From Allorhodopirellula heiligendammensis (GTDB lineage Bacteria; Planctomycetota; Planctomycetia; Pirellulales; Pirellulaceae), in NCBI RefSeq assembly GCF_007860105.1, contig NZ_SJPU01000004.1, forward strand, positions 213,856-277,855: DNA of 64,000 nt, written 5' to 3'. Under the pieces are notes generated by a model. That model did no database searches. It was given only the letters and a program-made list of their open reading frames with translations, and was not told the DNA's origin. The position numbers and the translations under genes are program-made. Below, in pieces: positions 38,019 to 44,713 of this stretch (positions are counted from its first letter, which is position 1; every line of letters begins with the position of its first letter).

Positions 38019-39172
38019 ATGTATTTGTTTTCAATGTGGGCAGCACAACGCTCAAGTATGCGTGCATCGACGTTGCATCGGGCGACCGACTCTACCAGGG
38101 GCTAATCGATCGAATTGGTCAAACCGGTGGGGAAGCACCCGATCATCTGACTGCTGCACACATGGCGTTAGAACACGCTGGATTGCGAAAACCGGCCGAT
38201 GAATTGCGACTGGATGGCCCGGTGATATCGGCGATAGCCCATCGCATCGTCCAAGGGGGCAGTCAGTTTCACGGGCCAACCCTGGTTGACGCGACGGTGC
38301 TATCGAATTTGGCCAAGCTCGATGCACTTGCCCCGCTCCACAACCCGCCGGCGCGGTGCGTCCTCGAGACCGTTGTGGCCATGAAAGTGCCAGTGCCCCA
38401 AGTGCTCGTATTCGATACGGCTTACTTCAGCACACTCGAACCGGTTGCCTATCGGTACGCCATTCCGGCCGAGATCTACCACGATCACGGCGTTCGTCGA
38501 TACGGTTTTCACGGCACTTCACACCGATACGTGACGGACGCTGCCATCACACATCTCAAAGGGACAGCGCCGATGCGGATCATTTCACTACATTTGGGAG
38601 GTGGCGCGAGCGCGACGGCGTCAATTGATGGAGTGGCCGTAGACACTTCGATGGGCATGACGCCGCTCGAAGGTCTTGTCATGGCGACGCGCTGTGGAGA
38701 CATGGACCCTTCGGTGCCGCTGCACCTGATGCGGACCACAGGAATGTCAGTCGATGACGTTGATCACCTACTCAACAAACGCAGCGGCTTGGTCGGGTTG
38801 TGCGGTGAACCCGATATGCGTGCGATTTTAGCCCGGATGGACGCAGGAGATGAATCTGCGTCGCTCGCTATCGCCATTTACGTCCGCCGATTGCAGAAAA
38901 TGATCGGTAGCTACTTCGCAATCCTCGGTGGACTTGATGCACTGATATTTACGGCCGGAGTAGGAGAGCATGCCGCCGAAATCCGACGCCTCGTTACCGA
39001 ACCTCTACGGCATCTCGGTATCGCCTTGGATCCTGCCCACAATCAATCACCGGAGTTGAGCCAAGGTGTGGCGGATATTAGCCGCGTCGGCGCCCGCGTC
39101 CGAACGATGGTCGTAGCAACGGACGAAGAACTCGCGATCGCGAGACAAACCGCGGACATCGTTAGCGTCTGA
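38015..39172 (+). CDS. ackA: Acetate kinase
   Basis: Makes ATP and acetate from acetyl phosphate. It is 385 residues long with the ASKHA-fold signatures: MNVFVFNVGSTTLKYAC at the start, the phosphate/acetate region PLHNPPARC, VFDTAYFSTL, the YGFHGTSHRYV motif with catalytic His, SLHLGGGASATA, DTSMGMTPLEGL and the C-terminal FTAGVGEHAAEIR. The start is a GTG overlapping the pta stop by four bases. A terminator-like hairpin follows 66 bases after the stop. Rex, encoded at 2.8 kb, controls such genes in other phyla. Confidence 0.95.
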   Translation: MNVFVFNVGSTTLKYACIDVASGDRLYQGLIDRIGQTGGEAPDHLTAAHMALEHAGLRKPADELRLDGPVISAIAHRIVQGGSQFHGPTLVDATVLSNLAKLDALAPLHNPPARCVLETVVAMKVPVPQVLVFDTAYFSTLEPVAYRYAIPAEIYHDHGVRRYGFHGTSHRYVTDAAITHLKGTAPMRIISLHLGGGASATASIDGVAVDTSMGMTPLEGLVMATRCGDMDPSVPLHLMRTTGMSVDDVDHLLNKRSGLVGLCGEPDMRAILARMDAGDESASLAIAIYVRRLQKMIGSYFAILGGLDALIFTAGVGEHAAEIRRLVTEPLRHLGIALDPAHNQSPELSQGVADISRVGARVRTMVVATDEELAIARQTADIVSV

Positions 39173-39238
39173 GAGACCCGAGCACCTGTGCACCGAAACT
39201 CACGTAGATCACGCGTGCAGCTGCAGCGCAAACAAAAT

Positions 39239-39267
39239 AGCCACTTACTGAAGATCAATAAGTGGCT
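39239..39267 (+). terminator. Hairpin terminator after ackA
   Basis: AGCCACTTA and TAAGTGGCT form a perfect nine-base stem with an 11-base loop, followed by a weak T-containing tail (TGTTAG). It is probably the end of the pta-ackA transcript. Confidence 0.6.
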
Positions 39268-39855
39268 TGTTAGTGGAGGCGGGGAGCTTCCGCAACACCA
39301 GGCGCAACCCCATCATATTCCAGGACGTACGACGCCAGCAATTTTTAAACCGGCCCCAGGTCTGGCTAATTCTGGCCTCCTAATTGGACCTGTTAGTGAT
39401 CGCAGGTTTTGGTGTGTTGACACAGCGGCTGGATGCGACACTAAGCGTTCATGACTCAATGGCGGCGAGCGAGTTTGAACTAGCTTTCCTGCTCACCCGC
39501 TGGCATAACCTGCCACAGCACATCCGGCAAAGCACCATGACGCTTATTCGGTCGGTTGAAACTCCCGCAGCGAAGTGCGAGGTCCGGTGATTCAGGAGAA
39601 GTGACAATCACTCCAAGCCCATGCCCGCGTAGTAACCGCCGCCGCTCCCGGCGTATCCGATTCGGAAATCCAGAGCGTCGAACGTCGGCTCAATGATCCC
39701 CTGAAATCGAATCCCCAGGATGCATCGAAGACCAGCAGTTGAACCGGACCCACAATGGTCACGACAAGTTTTGCGCAGTCCCTGCTTTACCGCTTCGGAT
39801 CTTGCGGCGCTAGTCGCTGCAATACTTTACCTCGTCCCAAACCTTTGCCCACTTT
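39268..39855. other. Long gene-poor stretch, possible remnants
   Basis: No intact gene is visible. On the minus strand just above 39608 a short frame ends in protein-like sequence (FDALDFRIGYAGSGGGYYAGM) but lacks a beginning and could be a C-terminal remnant. The stretch marks the left edge of the accessory region that runs to the end of the window. Confidence 0.35.
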
Positions 39856-40272
39856 CTACGCTATCGGAACGCTCGTCCGCAGGAAACGCAAATCTTCTCC
39901 GACAAGTTGGATTTTTGATGCGACGATCGCATTCTCTGCGACAACGCCAGTCGCGTTCATTGCGGCTTCGCCATCCCCGAGCATCGCAACGAGTCCAGCG
40001 TGTCCCGTCGATCCGCCGTATTCTCGATACTCGACAAAAAGAGAGTTCAGCCCCATGTCAGTGAACACGTCCGCCAGGAACGGCACGTAGTCAGCAACGG
40101 CTTCACCGTTGCCGTGGAAGTGAATCACCATAAGTGCCTCGATGTCGACGATCCTGTGATAGCACGCCAACTCCGCACCATCAGCATTAACCCGGAAAGG
40201 GTCATCAACGTTGCGATCCTGTGGAAACAAGTAGCGACCGCTGATCGCTGGATCGTCCAGTATGCTTCTCAT
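39856..40272 (-). pseudogene. Alpha/beta-hydrolase fragment (N-terminal part only)
   Basis: A 138-residue frame whose first 110 residues look like the start of a planctomycete alpha/beta-hydrolase: the oxyanion-type motif VIHFHGNGEAVADYVPFL and the following FVEYREYGGSTGHAG loop are clear. The nucleophile-elbow strand (GxSxG) that should follow never appears; the frame continues with unrelated residues and stops. I read it as a 3'-truncated gene at the edge of the integron region. Confidence 0.65.
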
Positions 40273-40497
40273 TTTCGCATGTCCTTTTCGCTCGGAGTCA
40301 GCTCAGGGACCGCCATGCCTTGTTTGGGAAAACAAAGTTTGGAAGTACAAAAACACCGCATCGCTGGTTGAATATCTATTGGTGGCTTCTGGCTGAATGG
40401 GATTATCGGAGATCGCTCTGCCAACAATACGGGTTGAAACCGCTTTGGCAATGGGCACGCCCCGGATCATCATGCGTCCGCGCACGCTAATGATCGA

Positions 40498-42246
40498 TCA
40501 GCTCAGTGATAGAAAACCTCCCACTACGACGGAGGCTCGCTGGAATGCCCAGCTTGCCGCGTGACTCCACCACCTCAAACGATTTCGCGGTGGCCCCGCC
40601 AATGACGCCGCGCGCGCTGGCTCGGCCTCACTCACGCGTTTCGCCGCCATGTCGCCGGGCCCCGCACTGCGACGCGTCAGCGTGTGACTCTTGGGTGCTG
40701 ATAGTTCACTGACCAACAAAGTCACCTCGCGAGCATTTCCCGCGTTCTCGCACGTCGCGACATGCTCGGCATTTGCTGGCTCCGCGACCGAGCATTCAGC
40801 AACCGAGCGATCGCCACTCGCGTCCGCTTGCACTAAGTCTCTCGCGTCAGCGGCATTGTCAGCGGCAGCGGCAGCGAGGTTCGCCGGAATCGTTTGATGA
40901 TGCGACGTCATCCGGTCCAGCGGGCTGATTACCTTGACGTCCTCGCGGTTGAGCGAGTGCAAGTAAATCCGCGTCGTCTTGATGTCCGCGTGACCGAGCA
41001 ACTCCTGGATCGTGCAAATATCGGTTCCCTCACGCAGCAGATGCGTGGCAAAGCTGTGACGAAACACATGCGAACTGATGTGCTTGTGGATCCCCGCCTT
41101 CTTGACCGCCGCACGCAAGTTCGCTGGGAACGTATCTTTGTGCAAGTGATGACGTCGCAGCACTCGGGTTCGTGGATCGCGTGACAGGCGGTGGGATGCA
41201 AACAAATATTGCCACTTCAATTCTCGTGCAGCAGCGGGATACTTCCGCTCCAGTGCCTTCGGCAAACACACCGACGCCTGGCCTTGTTCGAGATCGTGTT
41301 CGTGTAGCACGCGACGAGACTCCATCCACTTCCGGATTTCCGGCACGACGCTCGCTGGCATCGGCACGATCCGGCTCTTGCCGCCCTTGGAAGCGTGCAC
41401 TTCAATCACCATCCGATCAAAATCGAAATCCTTCATCCTTAGCCGCAACGCCTCACTGATCCGCATCCCGCAACCGTAGAGCAGCTTCGCGATCAACAAA
41501 TGTACGCCGTGTAAGTGGGCGAAGATCTGCTCAATCTCATCCACGCTCAGTACGGTCGGAATCTGTTTCCCCTTGGTCGAACGAATCGCCTGGACTTCGC
41601 CCATTTCGCGTTTCAGGACATGCTGAAACACATACAACAGGGCATAGAACGCCCTATTCTGAGTCGATGGAGCAACGTTCCCATCGACTGCCAGATCGGT
41701 CAAATGGGCCTCCACATCGGCCGCGTGAATCTCAGCAAAATCCGCTTGCCTCTTCAGCCCCCGTTCACGCATGAACGCCTTCACATTCGCCACGTACGCT
41801 CGCTCGGTCTCAAGCGTGTCCTGCCGCGCACGCACGGCACGACGCAAGTTCTGAAGAATATCCGGTTCGCTGGGGTCGATATGACCGACGACGTCCTCGA
41901 TCTCGTCGGCCGTGTGCCCACCTGCTTCTCTCAGCCGCGCTTCTTTGATCTTCTCAGCCCGAGTGAGGTCTTCGAGTTTTGTCTGGATGAACTTCAAGTC
42001 ATCAAACGGAGCGGCCTGGACGTAACGGCGATAGCAAATCAGCGACTGAATGATCTTGAGACGCTTCCAGGCCGGAGTTTTGCGCCGCACGTGGTCGCGG
42101 AGGAACGCGATCACATCGTCGGCTGTGAATTCCCAGGTCACCTGGGGCTTGCGACCATGGAAGCGACAGAGCTTCTCGAACCAAATCTTCGCCCACTTGT
42201 CACGCTGCTCGTGCCACGTGGTTTCGGACTGACTAACCCGTCCCAT
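40498..42246 (-). CDS. intI: Integron integrase (IntI-type tyrosine recombinase) with C-terminal extension
   Basis: Site-specific recombinase that inserts and excises gene cassettes. Catalytic residues are Arg in YGCGMRISEALRLR, Lys in SKGGKSRIVPMP, HVFRHSFATHLL, then LLGHADIKTTRIYLH with His and nucleophile Tyr. The IntI-specific extra segment is present: ALERKYPAAARELKWQYLFASH...SRDPR...RRHHLH. The N-terminal SAM-like domain starts TWHEQRDKWAKIWFEKLC. The ATG at 42246 has AGGGGA upstream and fits the second integrase of this window; the 60 residues before it look non-coding. After SPLDRM, where IntI proteins normally end, the frame runs on for 136 Ala-rich residues. Orientation away from the attC array on its right is the standard integron layout. 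Confidence 0.92.
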   Translation of the reverse strand: MGRVSQSETTWHEQRDKWAKIWFEKLCRFHGRKPQVTWEFTADDVIAFLRDHVRRKTPAWKRLKIIQSLICYRRYVQAAPFDDLKFIQTKLEDLTRAEKIKEARLREAGGHTADEIEDVVGHIDPSEPDILQNLRRAVRARQDTLETERAYVANVKAFMRERGLKRQADFAEIHAADVEAHLTDLAVDGNVAPSTQNRAFYALLYVFQHVLKREMGEVQAIRSTKGKQIPTVLSVDEIEQIFAHLHGVHLLIAKLLYGCGMRISEALRLRMKDFDFDRMVIEVHASKGGKSRIVPMPASVVPEIRKWMESRRVLHEHDLEQGQASVCLPKALERKYPAAARELKWQYLFASHRLSRDPRTRVLRRHHLHKDTFPANLRAAVKKAGIHKHISSHVFRHSFATHLLREGTDICTIQELLGHADIKTTRIYLHSLNREDVKVISPLDRMTSHHQTIPANLAAAAADNAADARDLVQADASGDRSVAECSVAEPANAEHVATCENAGNAREVTLLVSELSAPKSHTLTRRSAGPGDMAAKRVSEAEPARAASLAGPPRNRLRWWSHAASWAFQRASVVVGGFLSLS

Positions 42247-42492
42247 GGATTCGTCCCCTGCTATCACCCGACCCGGCAACAAGAAACTCGCCTGAGCCGA
42301 TCGTACGCAACAGATTCCGTCCCAGTTACCCGCAGCCTCCCAATGAAAGCCACCGCCCTCTTCCACGGCCTTTTCCAATGCGAGCTGTTGGCATTTCCAG
42401 GAGCTAACTCCTGCTCCCCGCCGCACCGCATCGCCGCAGCATTACCGAGCTGATTCTTCGCATGTCCTCAAAATAGGTCAATGCTTACGTCT

Positions 42493-42513
42493 CAAAATTT
42501 GTTCAAAATTTTG
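42493..42513. promoter_or_regulatory. AT-rich palindrome in the integron 1 leader
   Basis: CAAAATTT and AAATTTTG form an eight-base inverted repeat around GTTCA. It ends two bases before the -35 box of the candidate cassette promoter and lies about 250 bases upstream of the integrase ATG, so it could be an operator for either. Confidence 0.4.
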
Positions 42514-42514
42514 C

Positions 42515-42543
42515 TTGACCCTAGAACTCAGCCCCCTCATACT
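42515..42543 (+). promoter_or_regulatory. Candidate cassette-array promoter (Pc-like) of integron 1
   Basis: TTGACC and CATACT are separated by exactly 17 bases and point into attI and the cassette array. The same arrangement (TTGACC, 17 bases, CATAAT, with similar spacer) recurs at 61417-61445 in a diverged copy of this leader, which supports selection for promoter function. Confidence 0.6.
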
Positions 42544-42554
42544 CAGCAGACGCC

Positions 42555-42693
42555 AACCGGCGATAACATTCCCTCGAACCGGCGATAACACTTCCCGTGT
42601 CACCGAGGGAACCGAAGGTCCAACCGGCGATAATACCCCCACGATCTACTTATCGCCGGGTGACTGCACCCACAACCAGCGATAATTACCTCG
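42555..42693 (+). other. Candidate attI site with four direct GGCGATAA boxes
   Basis: AACCGGCGATAACA-type boxes stand at 42555, 42577, 42622 and 42674 (the last with AACCAGCGATAATT), and an inverted copy (TTATCGCCGG) at about 42650-42659. The region ends at the G of GTTACGAG (42693), where the first cassette begins. Being between intI and the first cassette, it is in the place of attI; the boxes read in reverse begin GTTATCG or TTATCG and may be integrase-binding sites. Related GATAAC boxes precede the second integrase's array. Confidence 0.6.
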
Positions 42694-42986
42694 TTACGAG
42701 ACCAAGCCGGACTGAAGACGAGTGTGGATGCAAAGCCAAGTGTGCCCTGCGGGGCATGTTCCGACGCACGAGCTGCGATAACCAACGCCTGCCCTGCGGG
42801 GCATGGTCCGACGCCTGATCAATTGATGACTGTGACGCAGTGCTCGTTGCGGATCGAAGACGCAGGCAAGCCTGTGGGTACTACGCTAGACTAAACGACT
42901 CGTAACAATGCGATGATGACGGAGCGGCGTTGGTAGCCATTCTCGAAGTGGTTGAGTCGCTCGCCGCCGCCCGCATATCGCCGCCG
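42694..42986 (+). mobile_element. Integron cassette A (no convincing gene)
   Basis: A cassette of 293 bp running from TTACGAG after attI to the G of its attC. It contains two TGCCCTGCGGGGCA palindromes 47 bp apart (42743, 42790). It shares most of its length with cassettes B and C. Short frames exist on both strands but none has a ribosome-binding site or protein-like composition. Confidence 0.75.
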
Positions 42987-42993
42987 TTACGAG
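42899..42993 (+). repeat. attC site of cassette A
   Basis: A 95-bp imperfect inverted repeat bounded by CTCGTAAC (R'') and GTTACGAG (R'), exact reverse complements. Inside, ATGACGGAGCGGCG is partly complementary to the GCCGCCCGCATAT segment, giving the paired arms with unpaired bases typical of attC. Confidence 0.82.
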
Positions 42994-43356
42994 ACCAAGC
43001 CGGACTGAAGACGAGGGTGGATGAAACGCCAAGTATGCCCTGCGGGGCATCGTCCGACGCCCGAGCCGCGACAACCAACGCCAGCCCTGCGGGGCACGAA
43101 GCAGCGCATGCCCTGCGGGGCATCAACCAACGCCTGCCCTGCGGGGCATTAACCAACGCCTGCTCTGCAAGGCATTGTCCGACGCCTGATCAATTGGTGA
43201 ATGTGACGCAGAGCTCGTGTCGGACCGAAGTCGAGGGCAAGCCCGCAGGTACTACGCTACAATAAACGACTCGTAACAATGCAATGATGACGGAGCGGCG
43301 TAGTCGCCGTTGGCTCAGTGGTTGAGTCGCTCGCCGCCGCCCGCATATCGCCGCCG
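42987..43356 (+). mobile_element. Integron cassette B (no convincing gene)
   Basis: A 370-bp cassette. Four palindromes occur at 43036, 43083, 43109 and 43135, with a degenerate fifth (TGCTCTGCAAGGCA) at 43161. The spacing is 47 bp and then exactly 26 bp three times. Because 26 is not a multiple of three, each unit changes frame, which argues against coding. It is longer than A mainly through extra 26-bp units. Confidence 0.75.
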
Positions 43357-43363
43357 TTACGAG
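43270..43363 (+). repeat. attC site of cassette B
   Basis: A 94-bp element bounded by CTCGTAAC and GTTACGAG, nearly identical to the attC sites of cassettes A and C over its length. Confidence 0.82.
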
Positions 43364-43700
43364 ATGAAGCCGTGCTGAAGCCGAGTATGGATGCAAAGCC
43401 AAGTGTGCCCTGCGGGGCATCGTCCGACGCCCGAGCAGCGGCAACCAGCGCCAGCCCTGCGGGGCACGAGGCAACACTGCCCTGCGGGGCATCAACCAAC
43501 GCCTGCTCTGCGAGGCATTGTCCGACGCTTGATCAATTGGTGACTGTGACTTAGTGCTCGTGTCGGATCGAAGCTGCGGGTAAGCCCACGGGTACTACGC
43601 TACACTAAACGACTCGTAACAATGCAATGATGACGGAGCGGCGTTGGTCGCCGTTGGCTCAGTGGTTGAGTCGCTCGCCGCCGCCCGCATATTGCTGGCG
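43357..43700 (+). mobile_element. Integron cassette C (no convincing gene)
   Basis: A 344-bp cassette. Palindromes occur at 43406, 43453 and 43478, with a degenerate copy at 43504. The sequence is more diverged at its left end (GATGAAGCCGTGCTGAAG) than A, B, D or E, but its attC is almost identical to those of A and B. Confidence 0.75.
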
Positions 43701-43707
43701 TTATCCG
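43613..43707 (+). repeat. attC site of cassette C, hybrid core
   Basis: It is bounded by CTCGTAAC on the left but by GTTATCCG on the right. In integrons the bases right of the G in R' belong to the next cassette, so a mismatched pair here marks a genuine insertion junction between cassettes of different families. Confidence 0.85.
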
Positions 43708-44269
43708 ACTGAAATCCATCCGGCTTGAATTGTGATTCCAACCGTTCGCAAAGACAAGCTTCCGCGATCACTCGCGTATCCAACTGGCGCACAAGCCATT
43801 ACCGACGCTTTGCAATCTGCACCGAAGCTTGATGATATCGAACTCTGGTTCACGCGGAACGACTACGGCGACGCATCCGTAGACGGTCGCTACATCTCCA
43901 TCTCGGGACGCTACCGAATGATAAATCACGGAATGTCCGCCGCCCAATACCTCGTTGACTCGGAGTTCTATGGACCAACATGGGACATATTGGTTTACGC
44001 GACACCGCGCGAGTTTAACGCTCGAATCCGCGACGCATTACGCAGCCATGGTTTCGATCTGATACGGGAATGGTTCGCTGAGATTCGCTCTGATCTGTGG
44101 CTTTCATCATCGCATCGCTGTACACTCTGGTTCTGCCCTGAACAAAACTTACTTTTGCCCGTAAAGTCCGACAATTGACGGCGGATAACTATCCCGATGC
44201 ACGGGAGCGGGCCAGTGACCGGATTGGCCGTTAGAGACTTTTTCACCGCCCGCCCCGTGATCGGCGGCG
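43701..44269 (+). mobile_element. Integron cassette 4, gene-bearing
   Basis: A 569-bp cassette beginning TTATCCG and ending with an attC whose R'' is CGGATAAC, the exact complement of its own start, as required for a cassette circularised at G/TT. It carries one gene (43732-44178) in the normal cassette orientation, with 31 bases before the start and 4 bases between stop and attC. Its attC differs from those of A-C, so it is of separate origin. Confidence 0.85.
43732..44178 (+). CDS. Cassette-encoded hypothetical protein
   Basis: A 148-residue protein starting at GTG (VIPTVRKDKLPRSLAYPTGA). It looks like a real soluble alpha/beta protein (DDIELWFTRNDYGDASVDGRYISIS; WDILVYATPREFNARIRDAL) with no signal or membrane segment. 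I do not recognise the family. It fills its integron cassette almost exactly, leaving no room for a partner gene. The region where IntI-array genes usually have a ribosome-binding site is weak here, which is common for cassettes read from an upstream promoter. Confidence 0.75.
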   Translation: MIPTVRKDKLPRSLAYPTGAQAITDALQSAPKLDDIELWFTRNDYGDASVDGRYISISGRYRMINHGMSAAQYLVDSEFYGPTWDILVYATPREFNARIRDALRSHGFDLIREWFAEIRSDLWLSSSHRCTLWFCPEQNLLLPVKSDN

Positions 44270-44276
44270 TTACGAG
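44182..44276 (+). repeat. attC site of cassette 4, hybrid core
   Basis: A 95-bp site with left core CGGATAAC and right core GTTACGAG contributed by the next cassette. The inner arms GATGCACGGGAGCGGGC and GCCCGCCCCGTGATC pair with two unpaired bases (one G, one A), the extrahelical bases that orient attC recombination. Confidence 0.88.
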
Positions 44277-44392
44277 ACCAAGCCGGACTGAAGACGAGGG
44301 TGGATGAAACGCCAAGTATGCCCTGCGGGGCATCGTCCGGCGCCTGAGCCGTGACAACCATCGCCTGCCCTGCGGGGCACGAGTCAGTACAC
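44270..44392 (+). mobile_element. Truncated last cassette D of array 1
   Basis: It starts TTACGAGACC like cassettes A, B and E, has two palindromes 47 bp apart (44319, 44366), and ends abruptly after CAGTACAC without an attC, where ISAs1-type sequence begins. With its core G at 44269, the block of 124 bases is identical to the first cassette after the second integrase (63874-63997). Confidence 0.8.
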
Positions 44393-44546
44393 CAAACCTA
44401 GCGATCGCTACAAAGTCATCTGCCCCAGCAATGACTCCGCAAATCATCATAAACAACACATTGACCAAAGGATAAATTGGTTCTCCTCGACGCGGATCGG
44501 TAACATATCCAAGTTGATCCACCAGCGAAGCGGAGCGTTCCATCAA
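44393..44546 (-). pseudogene. ISAs1-family transposase remnant (N-terminal part)
   Basis: About 50 residues of the N-terminal DDE-associated domain of ISAs1/H-repeat transposases are recognisable: VDQLGYVTDPRRGEP, YPLVNVLFMMICGVIAGADDF and VAIARFGVL. The reading frame then crosses into cassette D sequence and loses similarity. The catalytic part is absent, so this is a dead fragment broken at the cassette junction. The next 160 bases to 44713 hold nothing recognisable. Confidence 0.75.
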
Positions 44547-44713
44547 AAAATTCCATGGCGAGTGGATTCGTCTAGCTGCTGCGATTCAACAGCTCAAATT
44601 CGAACCTTCACTCAGTGTCCCATATTGCCTACTGTGGCGCAATCGCCCTGGGAGTCTGCATGGTATTTATCTATGGGAATAAAACGAGAAGTGTTTCGAC
44701 ATGGACAAGTCGA

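Noticed and set aside
39608..39760. Possible C-terminal protein remnant on the minus strand
   Set aside because: Protein-like (IEPTFDALDFRIGYAG) but with no start, no recognisable family and interrupted frames upstream; noted in the intergenic entry rather than called as a gene.
42881..43265. Overlapping frames of 60-110 codons in cassettes A and B on both strands
   Set aside because: They cross attC sites or follow 26-bp repeats that shift frame each unit, have no ribosome-binding sites, and their translations are only the palindrome in six readings (PCGA, APQG, CPAG).
42693..44392. CRISPR array
   Set aside because: Repeated units and 26-bp spacing suggested it at first, but there are no distinct spacers between constant repeats, the hairpins are inside longer homologous cassettes, and no cas genes are present.
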